Assembly: GCA_026770025.1 (NCBI GenBank)
Contig: JAMXDE010000075.1
Span: 1 to 64,000 of the forward strand
Source of the DNA: Craspedostauros australis
Lineage: Eukaryota > Bacillariophyta > Bacillariophyceae > Mastogloiales > Achnanthaceae
Length of the DNA: 64,000 bases
Direction: 5' to 3'
A program made the position numbers and the translations under genes. Below are positions 46,293 through 57,181 of the stretch, one piece after another. The notes below the pieces were generated by a model that ran no database searches, was not told the origin of the DNA, and worked only from the letters and a program-made list of their open reading frames with translations. The stretch's first letter is position 1. Every line of letters starts with the position of its first letter.

Positions 46293-48005
46293 TTAGATCA
46301 AGTTGAACATACCCTCGAGGTCCGCATAGCCAATGCCGCTGCACAATTCCAAGGCCGCTGGAACGGACTCGCGGAAGTGCATGCCGCCGTTGAATCTGGA
46401 GAGGCTACCAGCCAGCACCATCTCGCTCATTGTGGCGTAGCTCAATTGGACTGGCTGGGATGGTACAAGACCTGGCTCGACGACGCTGGTGTCGATCGGG
46501 GCGAAGACGACAGGGAAGGTTGGGTCGGCCAGGCCAAGTTTCTCCATGTACCCATCGACGAACTCGCCGATGGATTGGAAGATGCAGGCCGAACCGGAGA
46601 CGTATTCGGAGTGAGGCATGACACGGATGTAGGCCTCGAAGTCGTCGTTGCGGAAGGGCATGAGAGGACCGTTGCCCACTCCGGCGTACCAGGTGGTGAT
46701 CATCTCCTGTGGGAAGTCTGCCCGCTTGATGAGGGTGGTGGGGCGGATGAGGTCGAATTTGACCTTCTCCTTCCATGCGATGACGACGGCGTCGAACTCA
46801 GCCACGACGAATCCGGTCGCGAAATGAACGAATCGCTCGTACGAGATCACCAATCCGTCGATGCCAAGTTCGGTGTCGACGAAGTCTGGCGAGGATAGCA
46901 ACTTGCCGATGAAGTTGTTCAGGACGGTGCCGCCGATCAGCTGCTTGTTATCGAAGACTTCGACCTCGATCTTGCTGCGATCATCCAGCGCGGCCATGCG
47001 CTCGATGACTTCGAAGGCTTCAACGTAGCGGTTGAGGGAGTAGGTTGGCTCGGGGGCGTTGCGCTCGGTGCGGTCAGATTCGGGGAGGAAACGGAACTTG
47101 GCCTTCTGCCCGATGTGCGGCGTGACGTGCTCCTGCATGACGAAGAATCCCTTGCCGTTGTCTTCCGTGAGTGGCTGCCAGCGCTCTTGGTTGGGATCTC
47201 CCGGGGTGCTCTTGCTGCTCTTGGAGGACTTGCTAGAAGCGGGGTCGGCGGTGCTCATCGAACGGGTGACGGGGGCATAGCCTGTGGTATCTCGGAACCG
47301 GCGGCAGTTGACGACGCAGCCGTCATCCATGCCGAGCTCATTCCATCCGTCGGAGAGGGAGAAGTCGTATGCGAGCCTGGACAGGACGTGTCCCATCATG
47401 GCGGCATCGTAGTTGCTGTCAGCGGCGATCTCCTTGAGGCAGCCGACATCGTTAGTGGCGCACGCTGCAACTTCAGCTGGAAGGGACTTCTCGAGAACCA
47501 TGCCGGTCGCGGCGAGCGACGCAGCCAGCTCCTCGACGGGGCCAGGGGCCGTGAGGGAGCTGTAGGAGATGGTGGTTTGCGCGGCACACTTGAAGCGGTT
47601 GTCATCGGTGTGGGCAGCGGTATCGGGCACGATGATCACGGGGCGCTCGCTGGTGAGCATGTCCTTGTGGTCGGTGGAGAATGCGGCGATGCAGTTCCAG
47701 AACAGTGCAGAGTAGAAGGAGGTGAGTCGAACAGCGATTGGCGTTTCATGAGTGGCGATCTCCTTGTCGAGGATGGGGATCAAGGCCCCCAGGCTCCCGA
47801 TCTGTGGGGAGATCGGCGGTGGTCCTCCCTGCAGCTTGCGATTGCGTCCGCGCAGGGACTCCTCGTCATCGGTGGCGGCCTTGTCGGCAGCAGCTTGGGT
47901 GAAGCTGGGAATGCCGTGCTGTTGTTGGTGGGATTGTTGGGCATCGACAGATGCGAGTGCTGTCATGGACAGCACACAGAGGGCGGCTTGAGTCAACTTC
48001 ATCAT
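46293..48005 (-). CDS. Secreted vanadium-dependent haloperoxidase-like protein, SGH motif changed to SGS (570 aa)
   Basis: A signal peptide (MMKLTQAALCVLSMTALASVDA) is followed by a helical protein with the PAP2/vanadium haloperoxidase residue pattern. K414 and R421 (KVKFDLIRPT) have the 7-residue spacing of the vanadate-binding Lys/Arg pair. S470-G471 lie in EYVSGSAC, and R537 and H543 (RFNGGMH) have the 6-residue spacing of the second Arg and the vanadate-ligand His. The position of the SGH histidine, an acid-base residue in the known enzymes, is Ser472. The protein may therefore bind vanadate or phosphate without normal halide oxidation. An inserted Ser/Lys run (SSKSSKSSKS) lies at about residue 260. 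The start is the first ATG of a Met-Met pair. Family call good; activity unknown. Confidence 0.75.
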   Translation of the reverse strand: MMKLTQAALCVLSMTALASVDAQQSHQQQHGIPSFTQAAADKAATDDEESLRGRNRKLQGGPPPISPQIGSLGALIPILDKEIATHETPIAVRLTSFYSALFWNCIAAFSTDHKDMLTSERPVIIVPDTAAHTDDNRFKCAAQTTISYSSLTAPGPVEELAASLAATGMVLEKSLPAEVAACATNDVGCLKEIAADSNYDAAMMGHVLSRLAYDFSLSDGWNELGMDDGCVVNCRRFRDTTGYAPVTRSMSTADPASSKSSKSSKSTPGDPNQERWQPLTEDNGKGFFVMQEHVTPHIGQKAKFRFLPESDRTERNAPEPTYSLNRYVEAFEVIERMAALDDRSKIEVEVFDNKQLIGGTVLNNFIGKLLSSPDFVDTELGIDGLVISYERFVHFATGFVVAEFDAVVIAWKEKVKFDLIRPTTLIKRADFPQEMITTWYAGVGNGPLMPFRNDDFEAYIRVMPHSEYVSGSACIFQSIGEFVDGYMEKLGLADPTFPVVFAPIDTSVVEPGLVPSQPVQLSYATMSEMVLAGSLSRFNGGMHFRESVPAALELCSGIGYADLEGMFNLI

Positions 48006-48255
48006 TGTCACGTTAGCGGAAGTGCGAGCTTGATTATTCTTTGCCGGAGATTGGATTTGTGAGAGGAGTGTCTTCGCAAGTTGAGATCAATGTGGCGTTG
48101 CGTTGGTCATTTGCAAACGGAGAGGTGAATTCGTGCATTGGTGCGAGCTATGCCAACGAGAGATCACACGAGGCGAAGGTTGCGTTGGCACCGCGTCAAT
48201 TGCGCCATAGCTTGTGCCATTGAACAATGAGGCGTGCATGGGCATGCATGAGTAT

Positions 48256-48559
48256 GTAGGTTGACAACCTACGAGCATACATGTATGCATCTTCGTAGCT
48301 GCCAGTAGCTGCCATACTGCATCGGAGGGAGACACATCCTCGACATTTTTAACGAATGCAGCCGCCATACCAGATGCGCGGAGTCTTGGCGTACGAGCGT
48401 GTACGTCGACGTGCGTAGTCGTACCATACCATACGACTATGCGTGACGTTCCTGTAGGAATTCCTCGTTCATGCGTTACTTCCTGAAGGTGCGAATACTC
48501 CGCTGGAGAAGCAATCGGATTGGTTGGCACGCATACGACTACTCGTAGCATGCTACGAG
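48256..48559. repeat. Cluster of CGTA-rich palindromes
   Basis: GTAGGTT/AACCTAC pair at 48256-48262 and 48266-48272 inside a longer imperfect hairpin. ACGTCGACGT lies at about 48403-48412. TAGTCGTA/TACGACTA pair at 48416-48423 and 48432-48439. A perfect 18-bp palindrome CTCGTAGCATGCTACGAG lies at 48542-48559. They lie upstream of the haloperoxidase-like gene. Confidence 0.7.
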
Positions 48560-48616
48560 ACGATACGAGCTACTGCAGAGATGGGTGATATCAATGTGTC
48601 TTCCGCCTCTTGCAGA

Positions 48617-48868
48617 TTACCACGTGCACTTTCGCATCAGGAGTTGTATCATGGCTCGCATTTCCCGACACGAGAAGTAGTCTTCTTCGCAAAGGTCTGA
48701 TTTCTTGGCCTTTCCGTTCACCAAATCCGGCCATGCCTCCACATAGCTCGTGTAGTAGTGCGTGGCAGCCTCCTTAATCACTTGAAAAGGTGACGCCTCC
48801 ATCCATTTCCGCTTCTTCGTGCAATGGGCTTCGCGTAGTTTTTGGGTCATCACTTGAAAGGGTGACAT
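48617..48868 (-). CDS. Possible small hypothetical protein or terminal exon (83 aa)
   Basis: ATG at 48868 opens a frame of balanced composition with an internal repeat of SPFQV(M/I) (residues 2-7 and 26-31) and aromatic/acidic content unlike the surrounding shadows. The frame stays open upstream of the ATG for about 26 more codons (including SSGDDTPKKRTVLADM), so it may be the last exon of a longer transcript. No family is recognised. Confidence 0.25.
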   Translation of the reverse strand: MSPFQVMTQKLREAHCTKKRKWMEASPFQVIKEAATHYYTSYVEAWPDLVNGKAKKSDLCEEDYFSCREMRAMIQLLMRKCTW

Positions 48869-50571
48869 GTCTGCAAGAACAGTTCGCTTCTTGGGGGTAT
48901 CATCACCTGAGGAGGTGACGACAAGGATACTCGTGCAGACATGCGTATAGTACTATGCATTGCTGGCTGACATGCTACCGCATACAGTACTTGTACCATT
49001 GTGAATGTCCTCCCACTGCCAAAGGAAGCTCTGGTGTCATGATGCGAAGTGTCATGAGAAATGGAAGCTTCACGCACGAAGCAGCGTAGGGTAAGAGTAA
49101 TGCATGGTAATACAAAGCAGACAGGAAGGTGATGTTGCGTGCACTCACCCTAGATGAAAAGTTGAAATCGACTTCAACTGTTTGTACGATACCACAAGGC
49201 AAACGAGGAGTATTCATTGCAAACAAGAACACACTACAAGTCTTCTCTGGCTTCCACCTCCACCGCTGATGTTTGACGTGGATGGAAGGAACGTGATGCA
49301 GCGCTTCCATGTTCTGTACTCCACGACCATACAATACATAATGATCCCTGCTCGTCTACTTTGCTGAACAACCCTATCGATTTCTCAATGTAGAGCAACC
49401 ACCATCATCGAAGCTTCACCATGGTGGCAGTGGCGACAGTAGCGACAATGCAACGACTTGGCTCGCCAAGTCTCAAAGGTTCGCCCGTCCCCCTATTGGT
49501 ACCACGGCAGAATGGTAGAAATCTGACTTGCGCAGCCACCAGAACAACAAAAGCGAGGAGAACAAGGACAAGAGGAGAGCGGAGTGGAGTGAAGTGAAGT
49601 GGAGCGCACGTGCTCGACGATGAGCTTGAAGCGCTTGCTCTGTCCCCATCTCATACGCAGCTGCCTGTTGGCAAAGGATGGCGTTGGCCCAACACTGACG
49701 ATTGGTGTATGAAATGGCGCGAACTGCCACCAAACGCACAGAACACAAGATTCAATTCGGACGATCCATTGGATACTCTTATCGGTTTAGACTACGCGGA
49801 CAAGGATAGAAAGAAACCATCAGAAGAGTTGTTGGGTTCTGATCGCGCACAGCCTTATCCATGATAATACTTCGGTGAGGAAACCTACCCAGTGCTTCTC
49901 CTCTACTCGACACAGATATTGCATTGATCCACGCACAGCAAGACAGTGCATCATTGAGTGGGTGCTGCTCTGGGGTACTCTACGAGTTCATCAACACCGC
50001 CGCAGTTTCGGCTTTTCTTTGAGATGGCCTTCTTCAGACCACGATGCTCTCCAAGGAAGGGGATTTGCAATGGGTTCCTGATCTACTATCCCTCTCTCTC
50101 TCTCTCTGTCTCAGGGGAGAGAGAAAGCAGTAGAGTGCTCAACTCAATTGACTCCCGAGCCGCTCTTGTTCTTCTGTGGGTGTGATGCGTGGCCAGAACA
50201 CGACGATGCCTTCCTCTCATCGCACATCGCGCGTCGTTCCAGAAATTCACCAAAAACGAACGGAGCAATACTCTGGACAGAAGGACAGTCTACGTTAACC
50301 GTATTATAACGTCAATTTCCCGATTGGACCGATTTGATGGTTGCACACAAATAACGACAACTCAACGGAAGATCGGGATGCGACGCACAAAACCGGAAAA
50401 AGAACATCAACTACCGCAACATCACGAGAAACAAGCATCGACAATGACCACAACATTCCAAGCTTTCCTGTGCGACTCTCTCGCTCTGCAGGACCTGCAG
50501 TTGCTTCGCAGGTCCGCATCGCATAAGAACCAGACACCCAATCGATATTGATCTTCAGGCAATCATTCACG

Positions 50572-52152
50572 ATGCCGAACGGAGGGAAGACAATGAGCTC
50601 CAAATGGCGTCCGCGCTCCACGACAGCGTCAGCATCGGCGTCGAACAAGGCCAGCCGCAATGGCCGACTCACTGCTTCCATGCGCACCGTCGCGATCGTT
50701 GGCTTGTGTTTCAGCCAATTGAGATCGAGCCTACCTTCAGCCTATGATTGGGATGTTGGATGGCGTCTGACGCAAACGCAAACACAGCAGATACGGGAGA
50801 GGATCGTGTCCACCGAATCCATCATATTTCCACCAGAACCAGACCTTGGCCTTATCCAGCGCCTCCGGCAGACTATGCAAAGTCCGAACGATTACGAAAC
50901 CTACTTCTCTCAAACACAATGCACGCCGACGGCGCAGTTTCGGCTCGACATCCAAACTATCGAATATGGGACCCATCAAGTGGATGGGAAGTCTCAGTTG
51001 CATCCTGACAACGATCGAAGTGCGGACAATCCACCATCTACAATACGAGTACGACAGAGGGTCCAATACGTCCTCCAGTCACTGGATGAGCATGGTCAGC
51101 CAAAGACCACTGGAGGTGATGAATTCTACCCTGTATACTTTGATGCCAAACAGATGGAGACTCAACCGCCGTCGACCTTTTCCACACCAACTGCCGTTGC
51201 GCACGTGCAGGACAACAATGATGGCACGTACGCATTGACATTCGAAGAACCGCCGTACGAGCCTCCAACTGGATCGTTGCATGGACACGGATCGCTGCAG
51301 CTACACTATGGCTACACCTGCAACATTGGACGTCAGACAGCACCGTTCAAGGCCACGTGGAAGGCATGCGGAAATGCGTTCGAAACCTACACAATCGCCA
51401 ATCTGACGACACCGCCAGAAATCAATCCCTTCCGATACCCGCCCGAGATCAGCGGGGACCAAAACCGCACGGGAACCGCCGTGGATTTGTCATCCTACGA
51501 TAAGGTGGTCTGCTGCGGCGATTCCACCATGAAGAACTTCTGCGGCATGCATCAGGGGCGCAAGCCCGAGTTCAGCTACAGAGGTGTGAATGGGATCGGC
51601 AACTTTGGCGGATACTTTCGACATGACCAATGGAGGGAACTCGCAATCCCGGTCGTGAAGAAGTTGTATGGACAGGATCTGGAAGTTGTGGAGCAAGATG
51701 AGAGCAAACGAGTGGCTGTGATTCTTGGCAGCGCAGCGTGGGATATCCTTGCCGATGAATTCCCACCACAGGACAACAACTTCACATCCAGCCTCGGCAT
51801 GTACCGCGAGATCATCTCATGGTTCCGCGAGACCCATCCGCGCGTCACGGTGCTGTGGAAATCGCCGCAGCCCATTCACTTGCATGCTGCGCAAGCCGTC
51901 AAGAACAGACCAGGAGCGATGAATCGTCTCAAGTACGGCAGCATATCAACGGCTCGGTACTTGCACGAGCAGCAAATGTCATTGATGGATGAGCTCGGTG
52001 TTCCTGTGCTGAACATCTGGAACGCGTCCTATCTCAGTAGTCACCATCATCGCTCACACGACGCGTTGCACTATGACACAGATCTCAATCATCGGATGAT
52101 CGATATGTTCTTCATGAACGCGACGATGAAGCAAATGGATCAGCATCGATAA
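50572..52152 (+). CDS. SGNH / PC-esterase-like, NXPE-related membrane-anchored protein (526 aa)
   Basis: A basic Ser/Arg-rich N-terminus is followed by a weak hydrophobic segment (MRTVAIVGLCF), fitting a signal anchor. The middle part with YTCNIG and repeated beta-like segments recalls the filamin-type domain of NXPE proteins. The esterase part has CCGDSTMKNF (Ser318, GDS motif) and, near the C-terminus, DALHYD (Asp497, His500, DxxH motif), the catalytic pattern of the PC-esterase/TBL group that moves or removes acyl groups on glycans. A Golgi or secretory location is inferred. The ATG at 50572 is used because the upstream in-frame extension starts without an ATG. Confidence 0.7.
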   Translation: MPNGGKTMSSKWRPRSTTASASASNKASRNGRLTASMRTVAIVGLCFSQLRSSLPSAYDWDVGWRLTQTQTQQIRERIVSTESIIFPPEPDLGLIQRLRQTMQSPNDYETYFSQTQCTPTAQFRLDIQTIEYGTHQVDGKSQLHPDNDRSADNPPSTIRVRQRVQYVLQSLDEHGQPKTTGGDEFYPVYFDAKQMETQPPSTFSTPTAVAHVQDNNDGTYALTFEEPPYEPPTGSLHGHGSLQLHYGYTCNIGRQTAPFKATWKACGNAFETYTIANLTTPPEINPFRYPPEISGDQNRTGTAVDLSSYDKVVCCGDSTMKNFCGMHQGRKPEFSYRGVNGIGNFGGYFRHDQWRELAIPVVKKLYGQDLEVVEQDESKRVAVILGSAAWDILADEFPPQDNNFTSSLGMYREIISWFRETHPRVTVLWKSPQPIHLHAAQAVKNRPGAMNRLKYGSISTARYLHEQQMSLMDELGVPVLNIWNASYLSSHHHRSHDALHYDTDLNHRMIDMFFMNATMKQMDQHR

Positions 52153-53097
52153 TCATGTGCTGTTGCCGTGTCGGTGCACGCGGCATCACGCTGGTGCCGA
52201 TCTGAGTGCATTCGGCGCGAGGATGACCAGGTTGGGTGGTCGCCTTGGAAAACTCCAGCATATCGTATGGCACACGCCCCTCTTCAATTTTGCCTCAGTA
52301 ACTGATGTCCGTCACACCTAGACAATGATCTATTATAAAATACCTTTGATGATGACAACCAGAGGAGCAGACGCACACCATGAACTCGTACTATCAATCA
52401 CTGAAGAGCAGTCTCCAGTAGCCATTAGACGTTCCCAGAGAAACTCATTTCGAATACTTGAGAATTGCGCGAAAATTTGTGTCATGTTCAGGAGACCTCG
52501 CGGAGAATTGTGATGAATTTGAGTTCCATTTTGTTCGTGTTTGATTCATTCGAACAAAGACGCGATTCGACCAAGCCGATCATTTCTTTGTTTCGTCACT
52601 TGTCATTTTTTGGTTGGACGAACAAACACGAGTAAACCCAGACGCGCACCTCCTCGCGAGCGCGCGTTGGTGTTCTGCATTGCTATCAGAAGGGTTGCTT
52701 GTGGAACGAACACGGACATCGCCAGCCGGACAGCAGGTCACACGAAACAGCAGGACTGTCCACGACTTACACAAAGCGCGAGCTTGCTCAACACGGCGCA
52801 ACGCTCACAGAACAAGGAAACAAGATCAAACGATGACATCAAACGACACAACGGTGAAACAGGCCCAAAACGAACACAATCGATGATCGTTTGCTTCCGC
52901 TGCGCGAGTACCTTTGCCATCACACATTCGTCAACTCTCATTCATCACATAAAAACAGAATCAAGTCACTGAGCACATCCCATCCAGAACCCAAGAGCAA
53001 AGCAATTCAACTGATCTCAACATCTGCACCTGATCCATCCTCACACATACGCAGATACCACATATAATACCACATACTTATAGGGAGCACCAAGAGA
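52153..53097. promoter_or_regulatory. Upstream region of the vWA gene
   Basis: About 945 bp with no convincing gene. The last 150 bp are C/A-rich and hold ATATAATACC and ACTTATAGGG (about 53062-53085), which could be core promoter elements, though unproven. Confidence 0.4.
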
Positions 53098-54336
53098 ATG
53101 ACATCCTCCAATATCCCAATGGCGTACGCCACCTCCATCGATGTGATGCCACCGCCCAACGCCCCCACCTACTCAAGCAACGGCAGCTCGACCTCTGCTC
53201 CACAGCAGGAGCAACGCGCCACGCTAGTGAAAGGCCGCAGCAGCCGCATCGTCATGAAGTCCGGGAAGGAACAGACCATCCACACCCTCTCCGAAAGCGA
53301 CGCCCAATCCTTGCGAAGCCAAGGCTTCACGAACGGCCTCATCGAAGCCTTGCAGCAGAACTCCGCCATGATCCCTCTGCGCATTTGGGTCGTGGACAAC
53401 TCCGGCAGCATGTGCAAGGGCGACGGCAAGCGCATGATCTCGCCCAAAAAGAACAAACGTGACATCCGCCTGGTCTCCTGCACGCGCTGGACCGAGATTC
53501 AAGAAACCGTGGACTACCACGCCGAGATGGCACGGTTGATCCAGGTCCCCACCATCTTCCGCCTGCTCAACGATCCTGGCCGCGCGGCCGGGGAGCAGCA
53601 GTTCAGCATCGGCGAACGTGGTCCCGATATGCTCGACGAGGATCTGCGCATTGCGCGGCAGACGATGCGCAATGCGCAACCATCCGGCGTCACGCCGCTG
53701 TCGCTGCACGTGCACGAAATCCGACAGAACGTGCAAGCGCTGTTGCCGCAGCTGCAGGAGAGCGGCGGCAAGGTGGCCATCGTGCTCGCGACGGACGGTC
53801 TGCCGTCGGACGATCGCGGGTATTCCAGCGCGTCGGCCCGGCGAGAATTCCAGGATGCCCTGCGGTCGTTGGAGGGTCTGCCGGTGTGGATCGTCGTGCG
53901 GTTATGCACCGACGAGGACAGCGTCGTGGAGTACTACAACGATCTCGATGCGCAGCTCGAGCTGAGTCTGGAGGTTCTCGATGACTTTTGCGGTGAGGCC
54001 GAGGAGGTGTACGAGCACAACAAGTGGCTCAATTACGCCCTGCCGCTGCATCGCATGCGCGAGATGGGCTTCCACCATCGGCTGTTCGACCTGCTCGATG
54101 AACGGCCCTTCACGAAGGATGAGCTGAGGGATTTCATGTTCCTCCTGTTTGGCAGCGCCAAGTTCGACGGCGTCGAGGACCCGCAGGTGGACTTCGACAG
54201 CTTCTGCAAGAGCATCGAGCAGATCCTGCGTTCCGAATCGCATCAATGGAACCCGATGACGAAGTACATGGGACCTTGGGTGGACATGAAGAAATTGAAG
54301 AAGCAGTACGGCAAGAGCACCTGCACAATTATGTAA
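53098..54336 (+). CDS. von Willebrand factor A domain protein with C-terminal CaaX box (412 aa)
   Basis: After about 90 residues of Ser/Pro-rich sequence and a short helical region, VVDNSGSM (Asp100, Ser102, Ser104) gives the MIDAS DxSxS motif. GVTPLS and VLATDGLPSDD supply the later Thr and Asp positions. The vWA fold covers about residues 94-275. A helical C-terminal part with an acidic LFGSAKFDG segment follows. The protein ends KSTCTIM, so the last four residues form a CaaX box of the farnesyl type, suggesting lipid anchoring on the cytosolic side of a membrane. A single open frame with ATG after a C/A-rich leader. Confidence 0.8.
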   Translation: MTSSNIPMAYATSIDVMPPPNAPTYSSNGSSTSAPQQEQRATLVKGRSSRIVMKSGKEQTIHTLSESDAQSLRSQGFTNGLIEALQQNSAMIPLRIWVVDNSGSMCKGDGKRMISPKKNKRDIRLVSCTRWTEIQETVDYHAEMARLIQVPTIFRLLNDPGRAAGEQQFSIGERGPDMLDEDLRIARQTMRNAQPSGVTPLSLHVHEIRQNVQALLPQLQESGGKVAIVLATDGLPSDDRGYSSASARREFQDALRSLEGLPVWIVVRLCTDEDSVVEYYNDLDAQLELSLEVLDDFCGEAEEVYEHNKWLNYALPLHRMREMGFHHRLFDLLDERPFTKDELRDFMFLLFGSAKFDGVEDPQVDFDSFCKSIEQILRSESHQWNPMTKYMGPWVDMKKLKKQYGKSTCTIM

Positions 54337-54517
54337 ATATTAATGTGATTTTCTGTGACGTATAAGACGTATAATGCATTACGGTTGTGTGCATCATGGC
54401 ATTGCGATATCACCACTCATGTGCGTACTGGCGATCCTGCGGTCCACGGTAGACCTTCAGCATGTCCCGCCTTCCCGACCGACGAGCCACCCATCAGAGA
54501 TCCTTCTTCGTTGATTG
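54337..54517. other. Short convergent spacer
   Basis: 181 bp between the stop codons of the vWA gene and the ABA4-like gene. No feature is seen. Confidence 0.5.
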
Positions 54518-55093
54518 TCATGAGGATGATTGTCGTCCATTCGCGATTGGCCGGTATCCATTGGAATCGCCAAAGTCGATGCTCGAGTTCAAGAACACCA
54601 TGCGCACGATGGCGTACACCGTGAAACCCAACGGTCCCAGGAACAGCGTGCACACCAGGATGGGCACCATCACGATGTAGTGGAACAGATGGGAAGTGCC
54701 GCAATTCACGATGGAATCCACGGTGATCAACCACGCGACCATGAGATCGAATGCCAAGAAATGGATCCATCCGATCAGGACGGAGTTGGGATCTTGGAAC
54801 GTCGTGACGATGCCACCCAAGGAACCGAAATCGGTCTCATCTTTGTATCCATCTGGTGGCAGCACGAGCAGAGAGATGGTCATCAATGTGTAGACGGCCG
54901 CCAAGGATACGACGACGGTCAGCACGATGTGCTTCGTGTACTTGAAGCGCGGCAGCAGCATGAGAGCCAGCCATCCGACCAAGAAGATCTGAAGGAACGG
55001 AAAGATTTGATCGCCATCGAGGCCAAACAGCAACCTGAATGGCACCAGCTCGTCCTTGTAGCTCGGGACGGTGAGTCGGCTGACGTGCGACAT
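54518..55093 (-). CDS. ABA4-like (DUF4281) multi-pass membrane protein (191 aa)
   Basis: About four hydrophobic helices and the phrases GGIVTTFQDPNSVLIGWIHFLAFDL and LFLGPLGFTVYAIVR match the ABA4/DUF4281 family. In plants ABA4 is needed for neoxanthin formation; other members have no defined reaction. The ATG at 55093 is preferred because MSHVSRLTVPS begins the conserved-looking part. An upstream in-frame ATG at 55192 would add 33 low-complexity residues (LLPLPLPLPP), which could form a poor targeting sequence. The location is not resolved. Confidence 0.7.
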   Translation of the reverse strand: MSHVSRLTVPSYKDELVPFRLLFGLDGDQIFPFLQIFLVGWLALMLLPRFKYTKHIVLTVVVSLAAVYTLMTISLLVLPPDGYKDETDFGSLGGIVTTFQDPNSVLIGWIHFLAFDLMVAWLITVDSIVNCGTSHLFHYIVMVPILVCTLFLGPLGFTVYAIVRMVFLNSSIDFGDSNGYRPIANGRQSSS

Positions 55094-57181
55094 GATGGTG
55101 CTTGTAGCGTGCGTGCGTTTTGTATCGGAGGATGACGATGTTGATGTTGGTGGCAGTGGCAATGGCAATGGCAATAAAAGGGAGTATTGCATGTACGTGG
55201 ATCGCAATCGACAGCAGCAGATTTGTGAGATCTTGGTGGATGGATTGTTCAGACACTGTGACGATCTCCAAGAACGTCAGAGATCTTGTTCCGTTGGAAC
55301 AGTGTCAACAACAAGAACCCAAACAAAAATGAGAACTCTATGGATATAAAGCTAGATCATATGATGGCTGTGATAGGAATGCGGCATCTTGGTTTCTCTC
55401 GTCATGATGGACTCTACTATGCTCTCAATCTCCTCTTGTCTCCAATGTTCTTCGAAACAGTCATCCATTTGTGGTCGATCTCTTGCCTCCAACGATGGCG
55501 AGGAGTGTGATGATGGAGTCACTACGTGCAGAGAACGGAAAATGCATCAAGTCAGTAAGCGATAATGCTGGTTGTGGAGTTTTGTGGGTGACGAGTTGTG
55601 TTAAAGTAGACTAAAATAGAGCATGACCAAAACCATCCATAAAACTGCTTACCATGTCATATCTCAACAACACATCGTTTACAATTAAGAATAAATAGTG
55701 ATTCGGACACCTGTCTATCAGTGATTCTGAATATCGAAGCTAAATTCATATGGAATTTATTTTCAACATCGTTTTGGCTTGCTGCCCGTCAGGTGGTGGA
55801 TGACACAAAACTCTGGATGCCACCATGCCACCCTCCTTTCAGCACCCATGATCATCATCATCCTGGAATTTCCGCAAACTGTGCTCCACATTGGCTACAT
55901 GTACCTCCCATATATCCACTCCATGAAGCATGTTGGCAAGTTCCATGATTGGAAGCCTACGATCGTGGAAGATGGTATTGGTTGATAGTCGTTCGTTTGC
56001 TATTTCATTACGTTGGCGCTCCGATCCTCTCAATGTCCATTCTCTTGCCTAATGCTCTTGGTGCTTCAATCTGTATTGTAGATTCAGTCTCCAACTATGA
56101 GTCGGAGTGCGAGATGCTCTCTCGCTACTCTCTCTCTCTCAATATCGTGTGTTTGTGCTACACAATGCTCCATGTTCAATGCGTGCTCCGCATTCGACAC
56201 TCCGTTCATTCACTACTGGTTCCTACTCCATGAGTACTTACCATTTGAACTTCACCTCTCGTATCCATGATCTCGATGTCCTTCAGTCATCGGATCTTTG
56301 CCTCCTGCTCTGACTTGGAGACAGATGTCAACATGGTGACACAATGACATCCTGTTGACATCATTAGGCGTCCTTCTGCTCTCCAGATGTCACGTTCCAT
56401 TGATGATGCAGTGGTCTGTCAGATGATATTGTCATCTGAGGTTTAGTTGGGAAGTACCTCGAGATTCGCTTGGTACCATATGTCTCCATTGATGGATGGA
56501 CGGACGATATTTCTAATTCTCTCAGAAATTGTCGATTGCAAATTTCCTCCAGAAATTGTGCTCATTTTCGTGTGTTCCATTTCCGCTGTAATTCTGACGA
56601 ATCACAGAATACTATTGACACGAATGTAGTTGTACCGTCCAAGTGCGTATGAGAGAATAACGGGTGAACGATGCACATATACATGTACATCTTGACATAC
56701 ACACGCATGTACATCTCGACAGATGGTTGTTGTGTGGACATGTTTGATATTTTTGTTCTGCGCCATGGGGCACAAACAGTCTCAGTTGGATGCTCAGACT
56801 CATGGAATGTTCCACAACATGTTTCAAGGCCATGGTCTCTATCACGGTGGTGGGGCTTTTTCCCATCAGCGATCAAAAAGACATTGGATTGCGCGCAGTC
56901 GCGATTGATAAAAACGCGCACGACTCAGTTTGGGGATGGTAGGAGTCGAGTGAGTCAATGGCTCTAAACTGGAAATCGAGTAGAGTATCCGTCTTTGCGG
57001 ACGAGGCTAGTCCCAAATACCTTCGAGATCAATCTATCGACGACGGTGCCCTACACATCCAAAGGGAACGAAGAATCTGCCAGGCAACGCCACGCTACAC
57101 CGTTCCTTCAGTCAGATGTCCGCCACGTGCATCAATTGCGATGGCTTGCCGTTGCAATCGCTCCTATCTGATCATTCATGA
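55094..57181. other. Long intergenic region
   Basis: About 2.09 kb between the ABA4-like start and the 3' end of the STAND ATPase gene. Short frames only. A GATGTCAAC/GTTGACATC inverted pair lies near 56325-56362. Nothing else is recognised. Confidence 0.45.

Larger units (their letters stand above)
48006..50571. other. Long intergenic region
   Basis: About 2.57 kb. Contains a cluster of palindromes (48241-48559), three near-repeats of TCAC(T/C)TGA(A/G)(A/G)(A/G)GGTGAC (about 48779, 48848 and 48900), a small possible coding exon (48617-48868), and a TC run with a GA-rich partner near 50090-50120. No other gene is convincing. Confidence 0.45.

Noticed and set aside
47115-48062. 315-codon plus-strand frame opposite the haloperoxidase-like gene
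   Set aside because: Gly/Val-rich shadow; the minus strand has the signal peptide and vanadate-site motifs.
50189-50551. 120-codon plus-strand frame before the SGNH-like gene
   Set aside because: C/A-rich leader-like composition with Thr/Gln/Arg runs and no homology recognised.
54530-55135. 201-codon plus-strand frame rich in Asp/His/Gln
   Set aside because: Antisense of the ABA4-like protein, whose helices are hydrophobic on the other strand.
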